This document shows, one piece after another, positions 40,590 through 48,260 of a stretch of 64,000 nt of DNA. The notes beneath the pieces are model-generated. The model had not been told where the DNA came from and made no database searches. It was given only the letters and a program-made list of their open reading frames with translations. The position numbers and the translations under genes are program-made. The first letter of the stretch is position 1, and each line of letters begins with the position of its first letter. Source of the DNA: Sphingomonas sp. TREG-RG-20F-R18-01 (lineage in GTDB: Bacteria; Pseudomonadota; Alphaproteobacteria; Sphingomonadales; Sphingomonadaceae); NCBI RefSeq assembly GCF_022662475.1, contig NZ_JAKNQQ010000009.1, forward strand, positions 37,433 through 101,432, in the 5' to 3' direction.

Positions 40590-40724
40590 CGGTCGGCGAA
40601 AGCACGAAGATTGGGTGTTGAGACCAATGATAGGCCTGAGCGTGGCGGTAATCGAGTGCGAAAGTTCGTGCTTTCGCCGACCGTTTTAAGATTGGCGAGT
40701 TCGCCTTCGTGCTTTCGCCGACCG
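40590..40724. repeat. Iterons upstream of repA (one inverted, two direct)
   Basis: The same 19-bp iteron recurs at 40590-40608 (inverted), 40665-40683 and 40706-40724. The copy nearest the gene overlaps the expected repA promoter region, so it probably mediates copy-number autoregulation. Confidence 0.9.
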
Positions 40725-40848
40725 TTCGAGGACACCCTGCGCACCCAGCATGGTTAGCATCTTGTTGGATAACGCCGTGGCGTCCTTTAAGGTGTCACCA
40801 AATGGACACGGATTCGTGGCCGTGATCGTAACGGCACGAGACCTTTGA

Positions 40849-41127
40849 ATGACGACAAGACTCCATCTGGAGGAGATCATCCAGCCGGCCGCGCTTGCTT
40901 TCGGAGCGCGCGTTAAGGCGCGCCGGAAGGTGCTTGGGCTTACCCAGACCGACATTTACAAGCGTACGGGAATCGGGATCGGATACCTATCATCGATCGA
41001 GAGGGGCCGCGCCAACCCGACGCTGGACATGATGATAAAGCTCTCGGCAGCGTTAGGTATGGAGATCTGGGATTTACTGCGTCCTTCTGACGAGCCGGCC
41101 GAGGCTAAAGAGAGTATAAGTCCTTAG
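40849..41127 (+). CDS. XRE-family HTH regulator
   Basis: A 92-residue protein with an HTH at about 18-72: 'FGARVKARRKVLGLTQTDIY' and 'IGIGYLSSIERGRANPTLDM'. It ends 'LGMEIWDLLRPSDE', much like the protein at 18319-18570. It is transcribed divergently from repA, with three iterons in the shared 285-bp interval, so it may regulate replication. A short inverted repeat GTGTC/GGACAC near 40794 could be its operator. Confidence 0.88.
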   Translation: MTTRLHLEEIIQPAALAFGARVKARRKVLGLTQTDIYKRTGIGIGYLSSIERGRANPTLDMMIKLSAALGMEIWDLLRPSDEPAEAKESISP

Positions 41128-41133
41128 GCGTCG

Positions 41134-42198
41134 TCAATCGATCTCGTCGAAGGGATTTGGGAATAAATTCACGATGTTGGTCTCGCTAGAATCTCGGATA
41201 AAGGTCTTCGGATCGACATAGGTATCGGCGAAACAGGGATGGGTTGTACGATCAAAACACTCACGGAGCCATTTTACCGTTGCCAAAATGGCCGGGGATG
41301 GCTTTGCTTTGGATCGATAGACGAGACGAAGTTCTCGTCGTATCCGTAGTTCTGGAGGTACCGGAGCCGCAGCGCTGGTAATCTCGCTAACAAAGGTGGG
41401 CAGCGCACCGATACCAACCCCCTTCGTAACCGACCAAAGCTGAGATAGCGAAGAATTCGTTCGCATTGCGATGAAGCCTTGGGGGCGTCCCGTGCCGATT
41501 AGAAAGTCGAGTTGCTCCGAGCGCACGCCAGGACCGACATGCTCAACGATCCGATGATCCTTGAGCGAGTCCACGGTTGATGGGACACCGTGCCGTTGGA
41601 TGTAGCTCTTGCTCGCATATACAGCGAAATGAATGGTCGCCAATTTCGACGTAATGAGATCGGGCTCCGCTGGCTGTTCGTACGTCAGCCAGATGTCAGC
41701 CGCGTGCGCTCGATCACGGGTAAGGTCGTAGTCGAAATCTAGACCAATGGTCATGTTCGGCAGGATTGCCTGTAACCGCGACATTCTCGGCGTCAGCCAC
41801 AGCGTTCCGATACCCTCCGTACAGGCTATCGTGATCTGTCCCGGCTTCACGAGAACGTCTTTGGTGCCATCCGACACATCCCATTCCGCGGCGTCGCTCA
41901 TCGCCTGCCCAATGCGAAGAAGCTTCTCTCCATGCTCGGTGAGGACAATCCCATTGGCACTACGATGTGCCAGATGGAGGCCGAGCCTTGACTCTACGTG
42001 CTTTATTCTCCGGCGGATCGTGTTCACCACGACGCCATGATCTGAAGCGACCTTCCGCATACTGCCCAGGCGCTGGACGGCACGGAACAGCCTCACGTCG
42101 TCCCACTGCAGGTCGGCGAACTCGGCCTGCTGTTCAGTGTTCACCCCTGGAACAGGTGGTGCAACTTTTGTGATCCTGCCGGCCGGCCGCTTTCGCAA
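41134..42198 (-). CDS. LysR-family transcriptional regulator
   Basis: A protein of about 354 residues starting at TTG 42198, with GGGAGG 6 nt upstream. The winged HTH has 'LQWDDVRLFRAVQRLGSMRK', 'VVVNTIRRRIKHVESRLGLH' and 'LAHRSANGIVLTEHG'. The C-terminal co-inducer domain spans about 130-330. It is divergent from the GNAT gene with only 39 bp between starts, so it probably controls it. Its HTH is a less typical LysR version, and the long tail 'ADTYVDPKTFIRDSS' is unusual. Confidence 0.85.
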   Translation of the reverse strand: MRKRPAGRITKVAPPVPGVNTEQQAEFADLQWDDVRLFRAVQRLGSMRKVASDHGVVVNTIRRRIKHVESRLGLHLAHRSANGIVLTEHGEKLLRIGQAMSDAAEWDVSDGTKDVLVKPGQITIACTEGIGTLWLTPRMSRLQAILPNMTIGLDFDYDLTRDRAHAADIWLTYEQPAEPDLITSKLATIHFAVYASKSYIQRHGVPSTVDSLKDHRIVEHVGPGVRSEQLDFLIGTGRPQGFIAMRTNSSLSQLWSVTKGVGIGALPTFVSEITSAAAPVPPELRIRRELRLVYRSKAKPSPAILATVKWLRECFDRTTHPCFADTYVDPKTFIRDSSETNIVNLFPNPFDEID

Positions 42199-42237
42199 TA
42201 TCACCCTCCCGCAACGACGCCACGCGAGGGATATCAA

Positions 42238-43440
42238 ATGTTTCAAGAAGTTGGCAATCCGATAGGCTCCGAACCGGCCTTTTTCTGGGATGGTTGCTTC
42301 GATGAGCGGATGAATACGCTCATCACGCGCAATCACCGTCGTCAAATTCGGCTGCAGCGCGTGCTCCCCGGCAGCACCATAAAAATGATCGACGACGTGC
42401 GCGATCTGCTTCCGCTGGCGGACCCGGTCCAGGTCGCCCGAATGCTCGAGAAAAACCCGGATATCGTCCGATCCGTAACGGTGCCCGGGCAAAGCGGCAC
42501 CGCGAGCCTCTTCGCCTACCTTCCGCTCAATGCGTACGGAGCATGGGCGCTGATGACCGGCCGATATGATGGCAGTAAGCCCGACCCGGCCTGGATTTGC
42601 TCGGCTGGTGAAAAACCGTCTGCGATCGCTATCTGGCTGATCGTGGCACCGGGGTTGCTGACCCGCATGTTCGAGCCGATCGCGCGGCTTTTCCGTGAAC
42701 TCTGCCCGGAAGGCTGCGCCATATTCTCGTATGGGGCGACGGATGCTTCGGCAAGCATTCAACGCGCTGTCGGTTTTCGTCCGGCCCAGGAGATCTTCCC
42801 CGGCGCCCCAGCCCACCTGGTCGCGGCATGCCCGGACAATGCCGTGCCTATTGATATCGCCCGAAACATCGAGCGGGCCCGACGTGCGCATGTGCACGTC
42901 GGCGTCGCCCGCTCGATCGAGGATATGGCCAAGGTCTTCTCGGTCCGCTCCGCCACCTTTCAGGCTGAACAGGCATGCCCTTACGAGGAGGAGTTCGACG
43001 GCAACGATTTTTGCGCAACACAGCTTCTGGCTTATGTTGGCGATGACCCGGCTGCCTGCATTCGCATCCGCTATTTTGGTGATTTTGCAAAGCTCGAGCG
43101 CCTTGCTATTCGCCGCGAATATCGAAGCCGGAGCCTATCACGCCCGTTGGTCGAGGCTGCGCTAGCGCACTGCGCGCGTAAAGGTTTCCGCCGGATTTAC
43201 GGGCATTCGCGTTCGGATCTCGTCGGATTTTGGCAGCGCCTAGGTTTCGATGTCATCCCGGCACGCGCGCCTTTCTGGTTCTCGGACGTGGAATATGTCG
43301 AGATCGTTGCGGAGTTGAGCGCGGATCCGCTCGAAATCCGGTTCGGGATCGACCCGATGATGGCGATCAGGCCAGAGGGCCGTTGGGACGAACCTGGCCC
43401 GCTCGACATGTCTCTCGTCCGTTCGTCGTTAGCGGCATGA
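42238..43440 (+). CDS. GNAT-family acetyltransferase, large (400 aa)
   Basis: The C-terminal half carries a GNAT fold: 'ACIRIRYFGDFAKLERLAIR', 'REYRSRSLSRPLVEAALAHC' (a variant of the acetyl-CoA loop R/Q-x-x-G/A) and 'LVGFWQRLGFDVI'. The N-terminal 200 residues ('GTASLFAYLPLNAYGAWALM', 'LRELCPEGCAIFSYG'-like) look like a second, degenerate acyltransferase half. It is coupled to an XRE gene (ATGA overlap) and controlled by a divergent LysR. Substrate unknown. A GNAT toxin role is possible but not shown. Confidence 0.72.
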   Translation: MFQEVGNPIGSEPAFFWDGCFDERMNTLITRNHRRQIRLQRVLPGSTIKMIDDVRDLLPLADPVQVARMLEKNPDIVRSVTVPGQSGTASLFAYLPLNAYGAWALMTGRYDGSKPDPAWICSAGEKPSAIAIWLIVAPGLLTRMFEPIARLFRELCPEGCAIFSYGATDASASIQRAVGFRPAQEIFPGAPAHLVAACPDNAVPIDIARNIERARRAHVHVGVARSIEDMAKVFSVRSATFQAEQACPYEEEFDGNDFCATQLLAYVGDDPAACIRIRYFGDFAKLERLAIRREYRSRSLSRPLVEAALAHCARKGFRRIYGHSRSDLVGFWQRLGFDVIPARAPFWFSDVEYVEIVAELSADPLEIRFGIDPMMAIRPEGRWDEPGPLDMSLVRSSLAA

Positions 43441-43787
43441 ACAGGGTGTTTAGCCGTCCTCAAGCGAAAGCTGCAACTGTGCCAGGGGCCGAGGAGATTG
43501 GTGCGCCCAATAGCCTTGAATTGCGATCGCGTTTTGCGGATCGAGTCCAAGCCCTGCTTGGCGAGTTAGGGTTGTCCAAGGATGACCTTGTCGAGCGTAG
43601 TGCGCTTCCGTCGAGCCGGGTCGATCTTATTTTAGCCGGCAGTCTCGTCCCGCTCACTTTCCGCGACCTGACGATCATCGGGGCCGTTCTCGGTATGCCG
43701 GTTCACACCCTTCTTCTGCCGACCAGCCCTGCGGTCGAGGTCGTATCGCTCGAGGTAGTTGAAGAGCGTGGATCGGGCGACGCCTAG
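43437..43787 (+). CDS. XRE-family HTH protein coupled to the GNAT gene
   Basis: A 116-residue protein: 'SLELRSRFADRVQALLGELG', 'LSKDDLVERSALPSSRVDLI' and 'LTFRDLTIIGAVLGMPVHTL', a helix-turn-helix of the XRE type. The ATG overlaps the GNAT stop codon. The last 156 bp are antisense to the recombinase-like gene 43632-44273. The order toxin-like enzyme then HTH partner is seen in several toxin-antitoxin classes. Confidence 0.72.
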   Translation: MNRVFSRPQAKAATVPGAEEIGAPNSLELRSRFADRVQALLGELGLSKDDLVERSALPSSRVDLILAGSLVPLTFRDLTIIGAVLGMPVHTLLLPTSPAVEVVSLEVVEERGSGDA

Positions 43788-44273
43788 TTCCTGCGCAACG
43801 TCCGTGGCGGTTGCGCCTGGCGCACTAAGCCTTTCACGGATTTCCGGCAATTTGTCTGGGCCAAGCAGTCGCTTGCGTCCTGGGGGCGACATCTCGGCAG
43901 GATGTGTCTTGATGCCGTGGATGTGCCGATAGTGGGTGTCCAAGGCATCGAGCATCGCGTGGAGCTTATCATCAACACCGGGCTCGACAACAATCCGGGG
44001 CGTACAGATTTCAAAGCTGACGCCATTCCGCAGCAGCTTGGCTATTGCTCGCACGAGCATGGGGGTTGCGATCGCTAGGCAGGAAAGATCGTGGACTTTG
44101 ACCCGATCACCGGCCTCAAGGCCGATGCCCTTGCGCTCTAGCAACTCGGTGAGCTGGTTGAAGGTCTTCCGTCCCGCAAGAACCTCGATGTCATCAGGGT
44201 CCAGGCACAACTGTTGGCGTTCAATCGTCGGCGAACCCGGTGTTTCCGCGAGAAAAGCGACGCTTTTGCCCAA
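43632..44273 (-). CDS. Recombinase-like HTH protein without the serine catalytic domain
   Basis: A 213-residue protein. The C-terminal part has an Hin-type HTH: 'GPDKLPEIRERLSAPGATAT' then 'DVAQELGVARSTLFNYLERY'. The middle resembles the end of a resolvase catalytic domain ('TFNQLTELLERKGIGLEAGD'), but no N-terminal YxRVS motif exists. It may be a regulator derived from a serine recombinase. It overlaps the XRE gene on the opposite strand by 156 bp. Confidence 0.65.
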   Translation of the reverse strand: MGKSVAFLAETPGSPTIERQQLCLDPDDIEVLAGRKTFNQLTELLERKGIGLEAGDRVKVHDLSCLAIATPMLVRAIAKLLRNGVSFEICTPRIVVEPGVDDKLHAMLDALDTHYRHIHGIKTHPAEMSPPGRKRLLGPDKLPEIRERLSAPGATATDVAQELGVARSTLFNYLERYDLDRRAGRQKKGVNRHTENGPDDRQVAESERDETAG

Positions 44274-44518
44274 TCTTCTGCCCTTTAAGCGGAGCTCATT
44301 GCCCAGTGACCCGGACGACGCTTGGCAGCGCCACCCACTAAAAAGGGCATTTTCTATGTCAGGCCGCCCGAATCGGCAAGCGAGGGACGACGCGGGGCGG
44401 AAGCGATTTCTCAGTCAAAACCGCCAGATACAGATCCGCCGCCCTGGCGATTGCGGGTTGTAAGATTCGTCATATATCCATATGGATCAAATTTGTACTA
44501 AGCTGACGGAAGGCGGTC
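44274..44518. promoter_or_regulatory. Divergent promoter region for the transfer operon
   Basis: This 245-bp interval separates the recombinase-like gene (minus) from the tra/virB operon (plus). It contains a perfect 12-bp palindrome ATCCATATGGAT at 44476-44487, about 30 bp before the first start, and an A/T-rich stretch next to it, the only such patch nearby. It is a good operator candidate. Confidence 0.5.
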
Positions 44519-45319
44519 ATGCTTCCAGTGGGTCTCACGGCAAAGGCGATCCTGCTCTGCGCAGCAGGGCTCGGAGGCGGCGTGACGCCGCTGCCAGCGC
44601 CTTATGCGATCTCGGTACGTGCGGGTGCAGCGCTGAGCCGTGAGCCCGTTACCGAGGCCGACGCTGAGGCGACGGTCCGGGATCTCATCACGTTAGGCGC
44701 GGATTTCAAGGCGGGTCCGCTTGCGATCAGCGGGCGCGACTTTGCCACCTACGGCGTATCGTCCGCGTCGGTGTTCGACGCGAGCGCGCTCTCGCACGTC
44801 GATGATGGCGCGCCGGGTGCGCCGCTCGATCGTGCGCCGATTGTCTCCAATGTCGCAGCCCTCGTCCGTCGCGCCTTTGGCGCGCGGATCACCGACACGA
44901 TCCGGCCGATGAACGCGAGCTATGGCGCGCGGTATAGCTGGCATAAGTTCGGCCAGGCGGTCGACTTCGTGCCGGCAGGCGGCGTCAATTCGATCAACCG
45001 CGATCAGATCCGCGCCTTAATGGCACAGAGCGGGTTCCGCTTGATCGAGCTCCTCGGCCCGGGTGATCGCGGCCACTCCAACCATTGGCACGTCGCCTTC
45101 GCGCGTCCGGGCCAGGTGATCGACGGGACACGGCCGATCGAGGAGGATGAAGACTGGATCGTCAACGTCGCCAGCGCGGACGCGCCGGCTTCGGCGCCGG
45201 TTGGGACCGATGCGCATCCTGCGCCTGCCTCGGTCCTGCAAACCGCAGCGAAGGCCCCGCCACAATGGGATGTCTTCGCCAGCGCGGCTTGGCGCGCTTC
45301 TCAGGGAGGTGGTTCATGA
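44519..45319 (+). CDS. M15-type D,D-peptidase-like protein, first gene of the transfer operon
   Basis: A 266-residue protein with a short hydrophobic N-terminus and an M15A-like domain: 'ITDTIRPMNASYGARYSWHK' and 'FGQAVDFVPAGG' (zinc ligands His142 and Asp149), then 'GHSNHWHVAF' with His191. These enzymes cut D-Ala cross-links or side chains in peptidoglycan. Placed before VirB1 it probably helps open the wall for T4SS assembly. The C-terminal tail is Ala/Pro-rich. Confidence 0.82.
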   Translation: MLPVGLTAKAILLCAAGLGGGVTPLPAPYAISVRAGAALSREPVTEADAEATVRDLITLGADFKAGPLAISGRDFATYGVSSASVFDASALSHVDDGAPGAPLDRAPIVSNVAALVRRAFGARITDTIRPMNASYGARYSWHKFGQAVDFVPAGGVNSINRDQIRALMAQSGFRLIELLGPGDRGHSNHWHVAFARPGQVIDGTRPIEEDEDWIVNVASADAPASAPVGTDAHPAPASVLQTAAKAPPQWDVFASAAWRASQGGGS

Positions 45320-45669
45320 TGCGACGTGTTCTGAATAAGCTGAGCGGTGTGACTGGAGCGGTTGCGCTGTGCGCGGGCGGTTTGGTCGTCGTGGCTGCGC
45401 CCCAACCGGCCTATGCGTCGGACTGGGGCTGTCAGGTTATCCTGTGCCTCGCGACGCCGGGCTCGCCGACGAAGTATGCAGAGTGCGTTCCTCCGATCAC
45501 GAAGCTGTGGAACGCGCTTGCGACGGGCGGCGGGTTCCCCTCCTGCACCGGGGTCGGCATCAAGACGAAGTCGGCGAAGCACGGATATACCATGAGCGTG
45601 ACCCAGCCCGACGGCAGCACGTCGCGCTACTCGCTCGACACGCGCTACCAGACGGTGACGCAGCAATGA
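45316..45669 (+). CDS. Small secreted Cys-containing protein of the transfer operon
   Basis: A 117-residue protein with a signal peptide ('GAVALCAGGLVVVAAPQPAY', cleavage near AYA-SD) and four cysteines in the first 45 mature residues ('SDWGCQVILCLATPGS', 'YAECVPPITK', 'FPSCTGVG'). It overlaps the M15 and virB1 genes by 4 bp each, so it is part of the operon. This type of protein occurs between the peptidase and VirB1 on sphingomonad plasmids; its role is unknown. Confidence 0.8.
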   Translation: MMRRVLNKLSGVTGAVALCAGGLVVVAAPQPAYASDWGCQVILCLATPGSPTKYAECVPPITKLWNALATGGGFPSCTGVGIKTKSAKHGYTMSVTQPDGSTSRYSLDTRYQTVTQQ

Positions 45670-46265
45670 TCCATGCCGTCGCCGCCATTACCGTCCTGGC
45701 GCAGCAATGCGCGTCCGAAGTCGCGACCGAAGCGGTCGTGCCTCTCGTGATGACGGAGAGTGGCGGCGATGATCTGTCGATCAACGTGAATCGTGGCCCG
45801 CGTGTGCGGGCCGGCTCTGCTGCCGAAGGTGCCGCGCTGGTGCGGCGCTATATGGCGCAGGGCTACACGGTCGATGTGGGCTTGGCCCAGATCAACTCGG
45901 CCAATTTCGCGCGCCTCGGCGTGAGCGTCGAACAGGCGTTCGATCCGTGCACGAACCTGCGTCTCGCGTCGTCGCTGCTGCAAGAGGGCTATGGCCTCGC
46001 CAGCCGTCACTACAGCGGCCTCGACGCAATTTCGGCGACCTATTCTCTCTACAACACCGGCACGCTGACGCGGGGCTTTCGCAACGGGTATGTTGGCCGC
46101 GTGTGGTCGGCCGCAAGCGGCATGGGCACGATTCAGGCTGCGCCGCCTATTCCGGGCGCGCCTGCTGTGGCGGCCGGTTCAACCAGCGCGGCCAAGCCCG
46201 TCAGCAGCGACGATAGCTGGGTGGTCGGTCAGGTGGCCTCCAATTCAATCGAGGTTTTCAAATGA
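45666..46265 (+). CDS. virB1: VirB1 lytic transglycosylase
   Basis: A 199-residue protein with an SLT goose-lysozyme-like domain: 'PLVMTESGGDDLSINVNRGP' with the catalytic Glu31, 'GYTVDVGLAQINSANFARLG', 'FDPCTNLRLASSLLQEGYGL' and 'ISATYSLYNTG'. It trims peptidoglycan to let the T4SS channel assemble. A long Ala/Pro-rich tail follows. It is coupled to neighbours on both sides by ATGA overlaps. Confidence 0.93.
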   Translation: MIHAVAAITVLAQQCASEVATEAVVPLVMTESGGDDLSINVNRGPRVRAGSAAEGAALVRRYMAQGYTVDVGLAQINSANFARLGVSVEQAFDPCTNLRLASSLLQEGYGLASRHYSGLDAISATYSLYNTGTLTRGFRNGYVGRVWSAASGMGTIQAAPPIPGAPAVAAGSTSAAKPVSSDDSWVVGQVASNSIEVFK

Positions 46266-47572
46266 GCGTCGATAATACCGTTGCACGCCCCGGACGGGAC
46301 GTGGAGCCGGAAGCCGTCGAGGCTGGCTTCAAGTTGCCGCCCGATCTGGCCGATCGATACGACGTTCGAGTTATCCCGGCAAAAGACCCCAACGAAGTTC
46401 GGATGGGCATGTTTCGGGCGGGTGATCGCGGAGACCCATCGATCGAAGTCCTCGGCAACAGTGATCGCATCGTTGCCCGGAAGGAGGATCCGGAGACCGT
46501 CGCTGCGCTGGTGAAGATCGCGAAGCATAACGGTTGGGAGGGCATCGATGTCGATGGATCTCCCGAGTTCAAGAAGGCCGTTTGGGAGGCCGGATCGCGC
46601 GAGGGGCTGACGGTTCGCGGCTATGAGCCGAAGTTCGAGGAACTGGAGCGGATGGCGGATTTGCGGCGTGCGGATGAAGCACGACGCGAACGCGAGGCGG
46701 CCGCAAAGCCGGCGCCGATCGTCGAACAGGTTGCGCCGATCGTGGCTGCCGTGGCGGTCGAAGCGGCCGTTCCAGCGCGGTCGGCCGATGTCGGTCGCGA
46801 CGCCGTTGCGGAAGCGGCGCCAGCGCAAGGCAGCACGGGATTGTCGGATGCCGACAAGCGTCTGTTGCTGACGCTGAGCGTTTATACCCAGGACCATAAG
46901 GCACTCTCGGAGAGCCTGACACCGAACCTGGAGCCGATGGAACGAGAGTTCCGGTACGAGCGCCTCGAAGTGAATAACGAGGCGCTCAACGGTGCGTTGG
47001 AGCGGGCGCTCGAAAGCCCGTCGCTGGTCAGCTCGTTCTCCAAAGCGGGCTATGAGCCCGACGATCTGCGCCGGATGGCGCGTGACAAGGAGTGGGACGG
47101 TGAGGTCGCGGATGCGGTTTACATCGTCCGCTCGGGGCTCAATCGTCATGAGGTGGCGAAAGAGTTGGTCGCGTCGTTCGTAGAGTCGGAGCGGTCGGAG
47201 GAACGGGCTGGGACGCGACTCCCGTATCCGCATAAGCTGCCCGAACCGGCAATCGTCCGCGAGGAGCGGGTGCATGGCGCTGACGTCGCGCGGGACGAGA
47301 ATGAGGAATTGGCGGAGCTGTTCCTGCGCGGCAACGCCGAGCGGATTGAAGCTGACCCACGCCTTGCCAATGCGGTCGAAGCGCAGGCGGTAATGGAGCA
47401 GCATATTAGCGTGGCTTTCGAGGGGGACGCGGACCGGATCATGTCCGCCAACCTCGAGAGCCGCGAATTGATCTCGGCCGCGCTGTCGCGCGGCCTGGAT
47501 GTTTCGGTTCGTGAGCCAGCCCCCGTTCGGCAGATCGAACCGATCCAAATCACCCCCGACCTCGAGAGGTAA
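46262..47572 (+). CDS. LPD7-domain protein inside the virB operon
   Basis: A 436-residue protein. The segment about 20-125 matches large polyvalent protein-associated domain 7: 'RYDVRVIPAKDPNEVRMGMF', 'VAALVKIAKHNGWEGIDVDG', 'SPEFKKAVWEAGSREGLTVR'. The rest is acidic and helical, rich in Glu/Ala/Arg. LPD7 is usually fused to relaxases or other large mobile-element proteins. Here it is separate and sits between virB1 and virB2, overlapping virB1 by 4 bp. Possibly a relaxosome or coupling accessory. Confidence 0.8.
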   Translation: MSVDNTVARPGRDVEPEAVEAGFKLPPDLADRYDVRVIPAKDPNEVRMGMFRAGDRGDPSIEVLGNSDRIVARKEDPETVAALVKIAKHNGWEGIDVDGSPEFKKAVWEAGSREGLTVRGYEPKFEELERMADLRRADEARREREAAAKPAPIVEQVAPIVAAVAVEAAVPARSADVGRDAVAEAAPAQGSTGLSDADKRLLLTLSVYTQDHKALSESLTPNLEPMEREFRYERLEVNNEALNGALERALESPSLVSSFSKAGYEPDDLRRMARDKEWDGEVADAVYIVRSGLNRHEVAKELVASFVESERSEERAGTRLPYPHKLPEPAIVREERVHGADVARDENEELAELFLRGNAERIEADPRLANAVEAQAVMEQHISVAFEGDADRIMSANLESRELISAALSRGLDVSVREPAPVRQIEPIQITPDLER

Positions 47573-47581
47573 ACTCAAGCC

Positions 47582-47923
47582 ATGGAGACCCGTATGAAGT
47601 TCACACGCCAGATGGGCCGGATGATGTCCGATCGCCGCGCCCGGCAAATCATGGGCATCGCAGGTGCGGTTGCCCTTATCTCGATCGCGCAGCCCGTTCT
47701 TGCGCAGAGCAGCGGCGGGACGTCGATCGAGACCGGTCTTTCGACCATCAAGCAGTGGATGACGACGGTCGCGTCCGTCGTCGGGGTGATCGCCGTGATG
47801 GCGGTGGGCTATGCCAAGCTCACCGGTCGGATGGACTGGGGCAAGGCGGTCACGGTGCTGATCGGCATCGGCATTATCTTCTCGGCAGCGACGATCGTCG
47901 GCTGGATGGGCGGATCGGCGTAA
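47582..47923 (+). CDS. virB2: VirB2 pilin
   Basis: A 113-residue prepilin with a long signal sequence ('GAVALISIAQPVLAQ') and two transmembrane helices ('TVASVVGVIAVMAVGYAKL', 'AVTVLIGIGIIFSAATIVGW') around a short Gly/Arg loop, as in VirB2/TrbC pilins that form the conjugative pilus. An inner ATG at 47594 is an alternative start. Confidence 0.92.
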   Translation: METRMKFTRQMGRMMSDRRARQIMGIAGAVALISIAQPVLAQSSGGTSIETGLSTIKQWMTTVASVVGVIAVMAVGYAKLTGRMDWGKAVTVLIGIGIIFSAATIVGWMGGSA

Positions 47924-47924
47924 C

Positions 47925-48260
47925 ATGGAAGACAAGCTCGCCGAGGATAGAGTGTTCCTCGCCCTGACCAGGCCATCGGTGTTCATGGGATTGCCGCTCG
48001 AGGCGATCCTGCCGATCATCATGGTCTGCATGGTGTTCTGGGGGATTTTCCACAATCCCTTCTACCCCCTGGCCTTGTTCGGGGCGCTCTACCTGCCGGC
48101 GCGCTGGGTCTGTCACTACGACTTCAATGCGTTCCGGTTGTGGGGCCTGTGGTTCCAGACGGGCTTTCTATCCAAGAATCGCAAGTTCTGGGGGGGCGGG
48201 AGTTACTCTCCCGTCCGCCTCGCCAACGGCGTGAAGCGGAAGCATTTCGGCAATGACTGA
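47925..48260 (+). CDS. virB3: VirB3 inner-membrane T4SS protein
   Basis: A 111-residue protein with 'VFLALTRPSVFMGLPLEAIL' at the N-terminus and two membrane segments ('PIIMVCMVFWGIFHNPFYPL'). This is the VirB3/TrbD pattern; it assists the pilus and the VirB4 ATPase. It begins 2 nt after virB2 and overlaps virB4 by 8 bp. Confidence 0.93.
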   Translation: MEDKLAEDRVFLALTRPSVFMGLPLEAILPIIMVCMVFWGIFHNPFYPLALFGALYLPARWVCHYDFNAFRLWGLWFQTGFLSKNRKFWGGGSYSPVRLANGVKRKHFGND

